A stretch of DNA of 64,000 nt from Gemmiger formicilis (GCF_016900095.1 NZ_JACJJP010000001.1:1-64000), one strand, 5' to 3'. Counted from the stretch's first letter, positions 50,500-60,394 are shown. The notes: generated by a model from the sequence alone, not told the origin. Program-made: numbers and translations.

Positions 50500-50533
50500 G
50501 GCAGTTTTCCACGATACAACCGTAAAAGTTTGT

Positions 50534-50959
50534 TTACATCTCCTTGTCGTACCGGATGTAATAATATACGCTGATTCCCACCACCAACAGGTAGGCTCCC
50601 ACCAGAAGAAGAATGAAAACCAGATCCGCCTTCATGAGGGCAAAGGCCAGCATCAGTGCGCCAAAAATATACAGCATACAATCGAACGCGCGGGCCTTGG
50701 CCCGGTTGGCCAGGGCTACATTGCGCTCATCCAAAGCCGCAACCTCCAACTGTTTTTCCAGTTTCGGATCCCCCTTCAGCGCCCGCTGCTTCAGCAGTTC
50801 CCCGCTTCCCCATCCAAAGGCACCGGCCCCGATCCCCAGACAGAGGTAGGGCAACGGGCCGCCCCAGGCTTCCGGCATTCCTCGCAGCATGAGGAACCCC
50901 ACTGCTACAAGGAGCAAGCCAACCACAACAAACACAATTTCTTTTGACTTGGATTTCAT
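50534..50959 (-). CDS. Four-helix membrane protein paired with XRE regulator
   Basis: 141 residues from MKSKSKEIVFVVVGLLLVAV. It has two pairs of membrane helices separated by a polar segment (KQRALKGDPKLEKQLEVAAL DERN). It lies 16 nt after a small XRE regulator, a pairing common in Firmicutes for regulator/membrane-protein modules of unknown purpose. GGAGG precedes the ATG. Confidence 0.75.
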   Translation of the reverse strand: MKSKSKEIVFVVVGLLLVAVGFLMLRGMPEAWGGPLPYLCLGIGAGAFGWGSGELLKQRALKGDPKLEKQLEVAALDERNVALANRAKARAFDCMLYIFGALMLAFALMKADLVFILLLVGAYLLVVGISVYYYIRYDKEM

Positions 50960-50975
50960 CGAAAAGGCCTCCTTT

Positions 50976-51188
50976 TCAGTTCTGTTCAGATTCTTCTTCA
51001 TACAGGAAAATTTCCTCAATGGGCAGGCCAAAATAGCGGGAAATTTTGAAGGCCAACAGAATCGACGGATTATACCGCCCGTTTTCCAGTGAACCGATGG
51101 TCTGGCGGGATACCTCCAACGCTTCGGCCAGTTCCTCCTGCCGGATTCCTCGCTGTTTTCGCAGCTCTTCCAGTCGGTTTTTCAGCAC
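50976..51188 (-). CDS. Small XRE-family regulator
   Basis: 70 residues, almost all helix-turn-helix (RKQRGIRQEELAEALEVSRQ, then TIGSLENGRYNPS) with a short tail FGLPIEEIFLYEEE. This is the YozG-like minimal form. GTG at 51188 is chosen since GGAGG lies 5 nt upstream; GTG at 51194 overlaps it. It likely represses its own operon. Confidence 0.85.
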   Translation of the reverse strand: MLKNRLEELRKQRGIRQEELAEALEVSRQTIGSLENGRYNPSILLAFKISRYFGLPIEEIFLYEEESEQN

Positions 51189-51205
51189 TGTCACCTCCTC
51201 GTTTT

Positions 51206-51263
51206 GGAAAGTTCGCTTTCCATTTCTGTAATTTCAGTATAACACAGTCTGGCAGAATGTCAA
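51206..51263 (-). promoter_or_regulatory. XRE operon promoter and palindrome
   Basis: TTGACA (51263-51258), 16 nt, TATACT (51241-51236) on the minus strand. Downstream lies GGAAAG-TTCG-CTTTCC (51206-51221), a likely operator; a half site CTTTCC is at 51269-51274. Confidence 0.65.
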
Positions 51264-51284
51264 GTAGACTTTCCATTTTGCTGC

Positions 51285-51322
51285 AAAAAAAGAGCCCCTC
51301 CACAAGTGCGTGGAAAGGCTCT
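51285..51322 (-). terminator. Terminator of polC operon
   Basis: AGAGCC and GGCTCT with inner pairing CTCCAC/GTGGAA, then T7 on the minus strand, 27 nt past the polC stop. Confidence 0.8.
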
Positions 51323-51348
51323 ATGAATTTTGCAAAACGAAGGGGCGA

Positions 51349-54300
51349 TCAGCCCATCATGCTGAAGAAGTCTACCTGGCTGGTCTCGGGCAGCTTGCCA
51401 AGAGCCCCCACATCCCGCAGCTTATCCAGAATGGACTGGGCCACGCCGGAAGCCTGCTGCAGTTCTTCGATGGAGATATACTCCTGCCCGTGGATGGTGG
51501 CCTGTTCCAGGGCAATGGCGGCGCTTTCGCCCAGGCCCTTCAGGGCCGTGAACGGCAGACGGACCTTACCATCCTCCACAATATACTTGCTGGCGTAGCT
51601 CTTGCCCAGCTCAATGGGCAGGAACTGGCAGCCCCGCTGCAGCATCTCATTGACCAGCTGCAGACTGACCAGGGCATCGTCGTCCTTGGCAGTACGCTCA
51701 TCCTTGGGGATACGCTCGTTGTCCCGCAGATGTTCCTTGGCCACCCGGACACCGCCCACAGCGGCCTCGTAGTCGATATCGGCGCCGCGGACGGTAAAGT
51801 AAACCGCATAGAAGATGGCCGGATGATAGACCTTGAACCACATCAGACGGATGGCGGCCATGAGATAGGCCACGGCGTGGGCCTTGGGGAACATATACTT
51901 GATCTTGCGGCAGGATTCGATATACCAGTCGGGCACATCGTGTTCCCGCATGGCTTCCTCCCAGCCGGGCTTGAATCCGCCCTTGGCCACCTTGCCTTTA
52001 CGCACAGCCTCCATGATGTCAAAGGACATCTTGGGTTCCAGGCCCTTGCGCAGCAGGTACAGCATAATGCTGTCACGGCAGCCGATCACCTCGGCGATGG
52101 TGCAGGTCTTGGAGCGGATGAGCTCGTCGGCGTTGTTGGTCCAGACGTCGGTGCCGTGGGACAAACCGGAAATCTGAATCAGTTCCGAGAAGTTCTTGGG
52201 CTGGGCGTCCAGCAGCATTTGGCGCACGAAGTTGGTGCCCATTTCCGGAATGCCGAAAGTGCCGGTCTGGCTTCCAATTTGTTCCGGCGTCACGCCCAGG
52301 GCCTCGGTGGAGGTGAGCAGGCTGTACACCTTGGGGTCGTTCATGGGTACCGAGTTGATGGGGATGCCGGAATACTCCTCGAAATACTTATAGAAGGTGG
52401 GCACATCGTGGCCCAGCTCGTCCAGCTTGAGCAGGGTATCGTGCAGGTATTTGAATTCGAAATGGGTGGTCAGCAGGCCGCCCTTCACATCGTCCGCCGG
52501 GTGCTGGATGGCGCAGAAGTCGTAGATATCAAAGGTATCGGGCACAACGACCATGCCGCCGGGGTGCTGGCCGGTGGTGCGTTTGACACCCGTACAACCG
52601 ATGCACAGGCGGTTTTCCTCCGCACGGTTGACGGTGCGGCCCCGCTCTTCCAGGTACTTTTTCACATAGCCGTAGGCAGTCTTGTCCTGCAGACCGGAGA
52701 CGGTGCCCGCCTTGAACACGTTTTCCTTGCCGAAGAGTTCCTCGGTATAGCGGTGCACGTTGGACTGGTACATACCGGAGAAGTTCAGGTCGATATCCGG
52801 TTCCTTGTCACCGTAGAAGCCCAGGAAGGTTTCGAAGGGAATGTCGTGACCTTCCATGATCATGGAAGTGCCGCAGACAGGGCACTTTTTGTCCGGCAGG
52901 TCGAAGCCGTCCATGGTATGGCCGTCATCAATCCATTCGCTGTGCTGACACTCCGGGCACAGGTAATGGGGCGGCATGCTGTTGACTTCCGAAATGCCTG
53001 CAAAGTGAGCCACAGCGGAAGAGCCGACGGAACCACGGCTGCCCACCTGGTAGCCGCCCGCATTGGAGAAGGCCACCAGCTTGACGGCAATGACATACAG
53101 AACGGCGTAACCATGGCCGCAGATGGAATCCAGCTCCTTCTTCAGGCGCTTTTGCAGAATATCGGGCAGAGGGCTGCCGTAGTCCTTCCGGGCATGCTCC
53201 CAGGTACCGGAGCGCAGCTGCTCCTCGGCCCCCTTGATGGAAGGCGGGTAGGTGCCTTTGGGAATGGCACGCAAGTTGCCGTCGATGGTGGCGGCAATCT
53301 TGTTGGGGTTGGTGACCACCACTTCATAGGCTTTGTCCTGGCCCAGGTAACTGAATTCCTCCAGCATATCCTGGGTGGTGCGGTAGAACAGCGGGGCCTG
53401 GTTGTCCGCATCCTTGAAGCCGTTGCCCGCCTGCAAAATGGCGCGGTAAGCCGCATCCTCCGGTTCCTGGAAATGCACGTCGCCCGTGGCCACCACCGGC
53501 TTGTGCAGTTCCTCCGCCAGGGCAATGACGGTGCGGTTGAAGTTCTTGACCACCTCAATGGAATCCACCTGGCCGTTGCGGACCATGAATTCATTGTTGC
53601 CCAGGGGCTGGATTTCCAGCACGTCGTAGTAGTCGGCAATGCGCAGCAGGTCTTCGTGGCTGCGGCCGGCCACAATGGCACGGTACAGCTCCCCCGCCTC
53701 GCAGGCCGAAGAAAGGATCAGGCCTTCCCGGTACTGGTTGAGGAGGCTGCGGGGCACACGGGGCTTCTTGAAGAAATACTTGGTGTGGGCCGCACTGACA
53801 ATGCGGTACAGGTTTTTCAGGCCGGTCTGGTTTTTGACCCAGATGATCAGGTGGTAGTACTTCTTTTTCAGCACCTCTTTGTTGCCGCCCAGGCCGGTGT
53901 TAATCTCCTCCACGTTGTAGATCTCTTTTTCATTGAGGTCTTCCAGCATCTTCTCAAAGATGCGGGCCAGGGCCATGGCATCGTCCACCGCCCGGTGATG
54001 GTTGAAGGGCGGAATTTCCAGGTGCTTGTTGATGGTGTCCAGCTTATAGTTGCGCAGCCCCGGGAACAACGCCTGGGCCATGGGAATGGTATCGATATAG
54101 GGGTTATTGAAGGTGATGCCCGCCCGCTCGGCGGCCTTGTGCAGAATCAGCATATCAAAGCCACTGGCATTGTGGGCAATGACAATGTGGTCCCCGCAGA
54201 ATTCCTTGAAACGGCGGATAGCCTCGTCCGGGGTGGGCGCGTCGGCCACCATGGCATCGTTGATACCGGTCAGCTCCACCACCCGGGCCGGGATGGGCCG

Positions 54301-55656
54301 TCCCGGATTGACAAAGGTGGAAAAACTCTTTTCTTCGTTGATCTTGCCGTTCTCCACAAAGACGGCGCCGATCTCGGTCATGACATCATTGTTGGTGTCC
54401 AGGCCGGTGGTCTCGGTATCGAACACCACAAAACTGCCGGTCAGGGGCATCTGAACCTTGCCGTACACCGTGGGCACCATGTCATCCACAAAGTAGGCTT
54501 CGCACCCGTAAATCAGCTTGAAATTGGGGTCGGAACCGTGGATATCGTCCGCAGCCAGCATGGCTTCCGGGTAGCCCTGGCAGACGCCGTGGTCGGTGAT
54601 GGCAATGGCACGGTGGCCCATGCGATGGGCCAGACGCACCACCTTGCCGGGGTCGCAGAAGCCATCCATAGAGCTGGACTTGGTGTGCAGGTGCAGCTCC
54701 ACCCGCTTGTGGCCTTCGGGGGCGGTGTCCTGGCGGGGTTCCCGCTCCACCTGCAGCACGTCGTAAGGCAGCAGAACGTAGTCCCGCTCATATTTATCGT
54801 AGGTATAGTTGCCCCGCACAATGAGGGTGGTGCCGGGCTTGAGGCCCTCCCACTTGGACATGTCTTCCCCGTCGTCCCCCAGAACTTTGAGGTTGATGGA
54901 GCCGTTGTAGTCGGTGATGGAGGTGAAATAGATCTTGCGGCGGTTGCCTTTGACCTCGGTGGCAAAGACATCGCCCCACACCGTAACCTTGCCGCCGTCG
55001 CCCAGGTCGTTGAGGGGACGCAGGTCGGCGGGTTTGAATGGCTTGCCATGGAAAAGTTTGGGCGCTTTGGGAGCCAGATTCAGCCCGTCGATGGTGAAGG
55101 GGGCCACCTCTTCCTTGGCCTTGAACTGTACGGCGGGGGTCTTTTCGGCCACACGGCGCTCCAGGTCCTCGGCGTTGAGCTGGGCAGCCACATCCTTCAA
55201 CCGCACCACCGGCAGAGAGCCTGTGCGCTCCTGGATGAGTTCCGCCAGACGGCGGGGCAGCTCCACACTTTCCAGGATGGTGCGCCCGGCATTGACCCGC
55301 ACGGTCAGGCCGTCCGGTTCAAAGGCCACCGGCTGGTTCTTGTCCAGGAATCCGTTGACCGGCATCCCCTGCTGCTTCAGCTCCTCAATGAGCAGCGCCA
55401 CAGAATCCGGCGTGATGGCATTGTAATTGAAGTAGTTGCGCATGGCCAGTTCGTACCCGGCAAACACCGGTTCCAAAGAGGCCATCAGCCGGGCGCAGAG
55501 ATCCTTATCCAGGGGCTCGGCACTGCGCAGGCTGATGACCACCTTGCGGGAGGTGCGGAACAGTTCCACTTTTTCCACCACCACGCCGCCGAAGCAGGCG
55601 TTGAACTGGGCGTCGGCCGTAAACTGCGGCCAGACCTGAGTGACAAAAGGTTTCAA
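51349..55656 (-). CDS. polC: DNA polymerase III, PolC type
   Basis: A 1435-residue replicative polymerase of low-GC Gram-positive bacteria. Order: N-terminal domain, OB fold (KVTVWGDVFATEV), PHP domain (HLHTKSSSMDG, about 320), proofreading exonuclease (FVVFDTETTGLD, about 413; HHRAVDDAMA near its end), polymerase core with a zinc finger (CPECQHSEW ... CPVCGTS, about 905) and PDIDLNF, then the beta-clamp region. Last gene of the ispG operon. Confidence 0.98.
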   Translation of the reverse strand: MKPFVTQVWPQFTADAQFNACFGGVVVEKVELFRTSRKVVISLRSAEPLDKDLCARLMASLEPVFAGYELAMRNYFNYNAITPDSVALLIEELKQQGMPVNGFLDKNQPVAFEPDGLTVRVNAGRTILESVELPRRLAELIQERTGSLPVVRLKDVAAQLNAEDLERRVAEKTPAVQFKAKEEVAPFTIDGLNLAPKAPKLFHGKPFKPADLRPLNDLGDGGKVTVWGDVFATEVKGNRRKIYFTSITDYNGSINLKVLGDDGEDMSKWEGLKPGTTLIVRGNYTYDKYERDYVLLPYDVLQVEREPRQDTAPEGHKRVELHLHTKSSSMDGFCDPGKVVRLAHRMGHRAIAITDHGVCQGYPEAMLAADDIHGSDPNFKLIYGCEAYFVDDMVPTVYGKVQMPLTGSFVVFDTETTGLDTNNDVMTEIGAVFVENGKINEEKSFSTFVNPGRPIPARVVELTGINDAMVADAPTPDEAIRRFKEFCGDHIVIAHNASGFDMLILHKAAERAGITFNNPYIDTIPMAQALFPGLRNYKLDTINKHLEIPPFNHHRAVDDAMALARIFEKMLEDLNEKEIYNVEEINTGLGGNKEVLKKKYYHLIIWVKNQTGLKNLYRIVSAAHTKYFFKKPRVPRSLLNQYREGLILSSACEAGELYRAIVAGRSHEDLLRIADYYDVLEIQPLGNNEFMVRNGQVDSIEVVKNFNRTVIALAEELHKPVVATGDVHFQEPEDAAYRAILQAGNGFKDADNQAPLFYRTTQDMLEEFSYLGQDKAYEVVVTNPNKIAATIDGNLRAIPKGTYPPSIKGAEEQLRSGTWEHARKDYGSPLPDILQKRLKKELDSICGHGYAVLYVIAVKLVAFSNAGGYQVGSRGSVGSSAVAHFAGISEVNSMPPHYLCPECQHSEWIDDGHTMDGFDLPDKKCPVCGTSMIMEGHDIPFETFLGFYGDKEPDIDLNFSGMYQSNVHRYTEELFGKENVFKAGTVSGLQDKTAYGYVKKYLEERGRTVNRAEENRLCIGCTGVKRTTGQHPGGMVVVPDTFDIYDFCAIQHPADDVKGGLLTTHFEFKYLHDTLLKLDELGHDVPTFYKYFEEYSGIPINSVPMNDPKVYSLLTSTEALGVTPEQIGSQTGTFGIPEMGTNFVRQMLLDAQPKNFSELIQISGLSHGTDVWTNNADELIRSKTCTIAEVIGCRDSIMLYLLRKGLEPKMSFDIMEAVRKGKVAKGGFKPGWEEAMREHDVPDWYIESCRKIKYMFPKAHAVAYLMAAIRLMWFKVYHPAIFYAVYFTVRGADIDYEAAVGGVRVAKEHLRDNERIPKDERTAKDDDALVSLQLVNEMLQRGCQFLPIELGKSYASKYIVEDGKVRLPFTALKGLGESAAIALEQATIHGQEYISIEELQQASGVAQSILDKLRDVGALGKLPETSQVDFFSMMG

Positions 55657-55707
55657 GGCTTCTCCTTTTTATTTTCCAGGTATGTTGGAAAGGTAAAAAT
55701 CGGGCGG

Positions 55708-55950
55708 TCAGCGGCCGGGGCGTTTTCTGTGGATATCACGGCGGAACTCTCCATTGCGAAGCAGCCGAAAGAACAGCGCCGCCGTAGCCACGGCAAGCAC
55801 CAGAAAGATGATGAAGCCCGTCCACTGTGCCGTATCAAAGAAAACATAGGCACAAAAGCCGAACAGTGCTGTGGCCAACACCAGCAGCACTGCGGTAAAG
55901 CGCGGACAAGTGGCCACCAGCAGATCAACAACAAGTTGCAGCAGGTCCAT
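55708..55950 (-). CDS. Small two-helix membrane protein
   Basis: 80 residues: MDLLQLVVDLLVATCPRFTA, then two hydrophobic stretches (VLLVLATALFGFCAYVFF and GFIIFLVLAVATAALFFRLL) and a basic tail (RRDIHRKRPGR). GGAGG lies 7 nt before the ATG. It fits between ispG and polC without overlap; other frames in this gap look artificial. Function is unknown. Confidence 0.65.
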   Translation of the reverse strand: MDLLQLVVDLLVATCPRFTAVLLVLATALFGFCAYVFFDTAQWTGFIIFLVLAVATAALFFRLLRNGEFRRDIHRKRPGR

Positions 55951-55974
55951 GGGGTCTTTCCTCCGCGTGTCTGT

Positions 55975-57024
55975 TTACAGTTTATAGATCTCGTCCACAA
56001 ACTGGTCCACAATATTATCTTTCAGCATACGCACCTTTTCGCCCCGGATAAACAGCAGGGCGCAGTCCTTGCCGCCGGCGATGCCGATATCGGCGTCGGA
56101 TGCTTCACCGGGACCGTTGACGATGCAACCCATGATGGCGATCTTGATGGGCTTTTTGAACCCGTCGGCCCGCAGGCGTTCCTCCACCTGCCGGGCAATG
56201 TCCATCATGGGATACTGGGTACGCCCGCAGGTGGGACAGCTGATGATTTCAGGCCCTGCCACGGCGTAGCCCACCGCCCGCAGAATATCATATCCGGCCA
56301 GCACTTCGTTTTCCGGCTCGTCGGTCAGGGAAACACGCAGGGTATCGCCGATACCTTCCATCAGCAGCCCGCCGATGCCCATGCCGGATTTGATCAGGCC
56401 CATGCGGTTACCGCCCGCCTCGGTCACCCCCACATGCAGCGGATAATCGGTCCGGGCACTGAGCATGCGATAGGCCGCCATCATGCGGGGCACGTTGGAC
56501 GACTTGATGGAGATGACAATGTTGTCAAAGTCGTGCTTTTCCAGCAAGCGCACATGGTACATGGCACTTTCCACCATGGCTTCGGGCACCGGAGCGCCGT
56601 ACTTGGCCAGAATATGTTTTTCCAGGCTGCCGCCGTTGACGCCGATGCGGATGGGCACGTTTTTGGCGTTGCAGGCATCCGCCACCGCCTTGACGCGGTC
56701 GTCATCCCCGATGTTGCCGGGATTGATGCGAATCTTGTCGGCCCCCGCATCCAGGGCGGCCAGCGCGGCCTTGTAGTCGAAATGGATATCGGCCACCACC
56801 GGAATGTCCACCGCTTCCTTGATGGCGGAAACCACCGCGGCGTCCTTGGGGGTGGGAACCGTGACGCGCACGATCTGGCAGCCGGCTTCGGCCACACGGC
56901 GGGCCTGGGCCACATTGCCGGCAATGTCCTCCACCGGCACATTCAGCATCGTCTGCACCGCAATGGGGTTGGTGCCGCCGATGGTCACATTGCCGATCCT
57001 GACGGTTCGTTTGAGCTGGCGCAT
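55975..57024 (-). CDS. ispG: 4-hydroxy-3-methylbut-2-enyl-diphosphate synthase
   Basis: 349 residues. The TIM-barrel part has VADIHFDYKAAL and KIRINPGNIG; the C-terminal iron-sulfur domain has the 4Fe-4S ligands in SCPTCGRTQ and MGCIVNGPGEA. It carries out the sixth step of the MEP isoprenoid pathway. Next to dxr and rseP, as in many Clostridia. Confidence 0.97.
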   Translation of the reverse strand: MRQLKRTVRIGNVTIGGTNPIAVQTMLNVPVEDIAGNVAQARRVAEAGCQIVRVTVPTPKDAAVVSAIKEAVDIPVVADIHFDYKAALAALDAGADKIRINPGNIGDDDRVKAVADACNAKNVPIRIGVNGGSLEKHILAKYGAPVPEAMVESAMYHVRLLEKHDFDNIVISIKSSNVPRMMAAYRMLSARTDYPLHVGVTEAGGNRMGLIKSGMGIGGLLMEGIGDTLRVSLTDEPENEVLAGYDILRAVGYAVAGPEIISCPTCGRTQYPMMDIARQVEERLRADGFKKPIKIAIMGCIVNGPGEASDADIGIAGGKDCALLFIRGEKVRMLKDNIVDQFVDEIYKL

Positions 57025-57037
57025 ACAAAGACACTCC

Positions 57038-58159
57038 TTACATAAATTTCGTGATATCCTGGAAAGTAACCAAAATCACCAGGGTCAGCAATGCCACAAT
57101 GCCTGCGGCGTTGAGCGCTGCCTGCACCTTTGCCGGGACAGTTTTGCCGGAAACACATTCCACAGCCAGAAACACCAGCTTGAATCCGTCCAGGCCGGGA
57201 ATGGGCAGCAGATTGAAGATGCCCAGGTTGACCGTGATGAGAGCGGCCAGGCTGACCACGTCTTTCCAGCCGTAGCGCACCGCCTGGCTCACCGCGCTGA
57301 CCAGCCCCACCGGACCGGAGAGCTGGTTGATGCTGACACGGCCGGTGAACATATCAATAAACCCGCGCAGGATGGCCCGCGCATAGTACAGAAAATACCG
57401 GCCCGCCCAGCTGGCCACCGTGCGCGGCGTTTTGGGAATACCATACACCTGGAAGTCCAGCACCATAGTGGTGGTGCCGTCCTCCGCCGTGGTGGAATCA
57501 AAATGCACGGCGGGCAGTTCGATCACATCCTTGCCGCGCAGCACGGTCATGGACGCTGTGTAATCCGGGGTACGCTGCAGTTCATACACAATATCCTCGG
57601 CCACAAAGCAGGCATGCCCGTTCACGGCCAGGATCTCGTCCCCTGCCTGCAGGCCGCTGGCCTGACTGGCGGGGGCATCCCCCAGAAAATCATAGATCAT
57701 GCAGCTGGTGATGGCGTCCTGCCCGCAAAGCAGAACCACCAACAGGAAATATCCCAGCACAAAGTTCATCATGGCGCCGCACAGGATGACAAAAAAGCGA
57801 TGGGAGGGCGGCGCTTCGTCAAAGAACTTTCCCTTGACCGCAGCGGGCAGAACCGGCCGACGACGGTCGTAGGTATCATGAGGCCGGGAAAGATGTTCCG
57901 GCATCTCTTCCGTTTCCTGGTCCTCTTCGGCCGGATTTTCCCCGGGCAGAAGATTGTACCCGCCCAGCGGGAACAGGCGCAGACTGTACCGGGTGCCGTT
58001 TTTTACCCGGGACCAGAGGGCTGGACCAAAGCCGATGGAAAATTCCTCCACCCACATTCCCACGCGCCGGGCCGCCAGAAAGTGGCCGGCTTCATGCACC
58101 AAAACAACCAAACCGAAAATCACGATTGCCACAATGGTGGTGAGAAGGGCGATTGTCAT
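57038..58159 (-). CDS. rseP: RIP metalloprotease RseP (site-2 protease)
   Basis: 373 residues from ATG 58159 (GAGG 7 nt upstream). The zinc motif HEAGH is in helix 1 (LVVLVHEAGHFLAAR), a PDZ domain lies in the middle (ASGLQAGDEILAVNGHAC), and the third motif NLLPIPGLDGFKL is near the C-terminus. It cleaves membrane-bound anti-sigma or signal peptides. A Pro/Glu-rich loop of about 40 residues between helix 1 and helix 2 is somewhat long. Confidence 0.95.
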   Translation of the reverse strand: MTIALLTTIVAIVIFGLVVLVHEAGHFLAARRVGMWVEEFSIGFGPALWSRVKNGTRYSLRLFPLGGYNLLPGENPAEEDQETEEMPEHLSRPHDTYDRRRPVLPAAVKGKFFDEAPPSHRFFVILCGAMMNFVLGYFLLVVLLCGQDAITSCMIYDFLGDAPASQASGLQAGDEILAVNGHACFVAEDIVYELQRTPDYTASMTVLRGKDVIELPAVHFDSTTAEDGTTTMVLDFQVYGIPKTPRTVASWAGRYFLYYARAILRGFIDMFTGRVSINQLSGPVGLVSAVSQAVRYGWKDVVSLAALITVNLGIFNLLPIPGLDGFKLVFLAVECVSGKTVPAKVQAALNAAGIVALLTLVILVTFQDITKFM

Positions 58160-58217
58160 GAAACACCTCAATCAATGGAAACCGCAGCAGACCTTCCGGC
58201 CCGGCTGCGGCAAAAAA

Positions 58218-59369
58218 TTACAGATGGGCTCGGACGTAGGCACGGGCCATGGCGTCACAGTCGTACACATCCTGCAGCGTATAGTCGCCGCCGAATGCTT
58301 CGCTGTCCACCACGCCTTCCACCAGACGGCCGATATCCAAAAAGCCGATCTTGTCCTGCAGGAACAGGGCCACAGCCTCCTCGTTGGCGCCGTTGGCGGC
58401 ACAGGGGGCCAGCCCGCCTTTGCGGATGGCCTTTTTGCAGGCAGCCAGGCAGCGGAAGGTCTCCTCGTCGGCCACATCGAAGCTCAGGGATTTGAGCGCC
58501 GCAAAATCCAGTTCCGGCACCGGGCTGGGCAACCGGTCAGGCCAGGTCAGGGCGTACTGGATGGGAATACGCATATCGGGCACGCCCATCTGGGCAATGA
58601 CCGAGTTGTCGGCAAACTGCACCGCCGAATGGATGATGCTCTCTCGCTGAACCACGATCTGGATTTTGTCTTCGGGCAAACCGAACAGCCAGACCGCCTC
58701 GATGAGTTCCAGCCCCTTGTTCATGAGAGTGGCGGAATCAATGGTGATCTTGGCCCCCATGTTCCAGTTGGGATGCTTGAGGGCATCCTCCTTCTTTTTA
58801 CCGGCCAGCTGGTCCCGCTTCATGCCGAAGAAGGGTCCGCCGGAGGCGGTGAGCAGAATCTTGGTCAGCCGCTTGGCCGAATGCTGGTCCTGCAGGCACT
58901 GGAAAATAGCAGAATGTTCGCTGTCCACCGGCAGCAGGCGCACGCCTTTGCGGCGCACCGCATCGGTGACCAGATGCCCGCCGGTGACAAGACTCTCCTT
59001 GTTGGCCAGCGCCAGATCATGCCCGCTTTCAATGGCCGCCAGAGATGCGGGCAGTCCCGCAATGCCGACCACCGCATTGAGCACCACGTCCGGGCCATCC
59101 ATGGCGGCCAGGGTACGCAGTCCTTGCGCGCCTTTCAGCAGGCGGGGGGCATCCGGCATGCCGGCCAGCTCCCCTTCCAGCCGATCACAGGCGGTTTCGT
59201 CCACCACCGCCACATAGCGGGGATGGAATTCCTGAATCTGCTTGAGAAGAAGTTCCACGCGGGAGTGCGCTGCCAGACCAAAAACGGTGTACCCGTGCAT
59301 GCGGGCCACATCCAGGCTCTGGGTACCGATGGAACCGGTAGAGCCCAGCAGGGTGATGGTTTTACTCAT
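58218..59369 (-). CDS. dxr: 1-deoxy-D-xylulose 5-phosphate reductoisomerase
   Basis: 383 residues: NADPH site LLGSTGSIGTQSLD, NKESLVTGG, the metal-binding VDSEHSAIFQ, the flexible-loop TASGGPF and WNMGAKITIDSATLMNKG. It is the first committed MEP-pathway enzyme. Order dxr-rseP-ispG is conserved. Confidence 0.97.
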   Translation of the reverse strand: MSKTITLLGSTGSIGTQSLDVARMHGYTVFGLAAHSRVELLLKQIQEFHPRYVAVVDETACDRLEGELAGMPDAPRLLKGAQGLRTLAAMDGPDVVLNAVVGIAGLPASLAAIESGHDLALANKESLVTGGHLVTDAVRRKGVRLLPVDSEHSAIFQCLQDQHSAKRLTKILLTASGGPFFGMKRDQLAGKKKEDALKHPNWNMGAKITIDSATLMNKGLELIEAVWLFGLPEDKIQIVVQRESIIHSAVQFADNSVIAQMGVPDMRIPIQYALTWPDRLPSPVPELDFAALKSLSFDVADEETFRCLAACKKAIRKGGLAPCAANGANEEAVALFLQDKIGFLDIGRLVEGVVDSEAFGGDYTLQDVYDCDAMARAYVRAHL

Positions 59370-59388
59370 ACATTCACTTCCTGTTCAA

Positions 59389-60255
59389 TCAAAAAGCGGA
59401 AAGATAAAAGAAATGGCGCACCGCAATGGACACAAAGGGCGCAATGAACATCACGCTGTCAAAGCGGTCCAGAATGCCGCCGTGGCCGGGGAAGATGGTT
59501 CCGTAATCCTTGATGCCCACCTGCCGCTTGACGGCCGAAGCAAACAAATCCCCCAGAATTCCCAGCACCGAGGCGATCGCCCCCAGGCCGAGAATGACCA
59601 GGTAATGATGGGGGTTGATATTCACGGTAAAGACCTGCAGTCGTCCCGAAAGCAAGCTGTACACAAAGGTAACCAGCAGCCCGGCCACCATACTGCCGAT
59701 CACGCCGCCTACGGCACCTTCCACGGTTTTGTGGGGGCTGACGATGGGGGCCAGCTTGTGCCGTCCGAAGGCGCGGCCGGCGAAATAGGCCGAGGTGTCC
59801 CCGCCCCAGGCAAAGCAGAGGATCAGGAGGATGAAATACACGGCGTCGTACCCGTACTGGTCAACGGGCAGCTGTCGCTTGAGGTAAATCAGGGAATAGA
59901 AGCAGAACAGAATAACGCCGCCAAAATAGACGAATCCCGCCAGACGCCCGAAATCCAATGTGCCGTGGTTGGCGATGAGGCAGATATTGTAATACAACAC
60001 CACCAGGAAGCTGACAGGCAGGATCACGGCGCGCACCGCCGCGCTGCTGGACAGCATGATCAGCAATGTGTATGGGACAGCCACTGCGAACAGATACCAC
60101 TGGCGGCGGCCGAACCCCATGGCGGAATACACTTCGTGCATACCGATCAGGCAGATCACGGCCAGGACCAGATCAAAAAAGACGGTGTCAAAAAAAGCCA
60201 GAACAACGGCCAGAAGGCATAAACCCACAACAGCTGTTATGATTCTTGTTTTCAT
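59389..60255 (-). CDS. cdsA: Phosphatidate cytidylyltransferase
   Basis: 288 residues, about eight membrane helices, with the family signature GDTSAYFAGRAFGRHKLAPI then SPHKTVEGAVGG near the C-terminus, followed by KDYGTIFPGHGGILDRFDS. It makes CDP-diacylglycerol for phospholipid synthesis. Located between frr and dxr; the expected uppS is absent from the 140-nt gap to frr, which contains only a GCCGCGC/GCGCGGC hairpin (60353-60371). Confidence 0.95.
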   Translation of the reverse strand: MKTRIITAVVGLCLLAVVLAFFDTVFFDLVLAVICLIGMHEVYSAMGFGRRQWYLFAVAVPYTLLIMLSSSAAVRAVILPVSFLVVLYYNICLIANHGTLDFGRLAGFVYFGGVILFCFYSLIYLKRQLPVDQYGYDAVYFILLILCFAWGGDTSAYFAGRAFGRHKLAPIVSPHKTVEGAVGGVIGSMVAGLLVTFVYSLLSGRLQVFTVNINPHHYLVILGLGAIASVLGILGDLFASAVKRQVGIKDYGTIFPGHGGILDRFDSVMFIAPFVSIAVRHFFYLSAF

Positions 60256-60394
60256 ATGGGAAGAAGTTCCTTTCGGAGACAGGTGTGTGCCCCATCGACG
60301 GGGATGGTTTCAGTATATGCACATACCTGCCGGACTTTGCCAGATATGACGTATGCCGCGCAGAGCGCGGCACACGCAGCAGAAAGCCTGCAAA

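Noticed and set aside
51310-57045. A 1911-residue plus-strand frame opposite polC and ispG
   Set aside because: Same antisense artefact; residues are a His/Gly/Val-rich mirror of the minus-strand codons.
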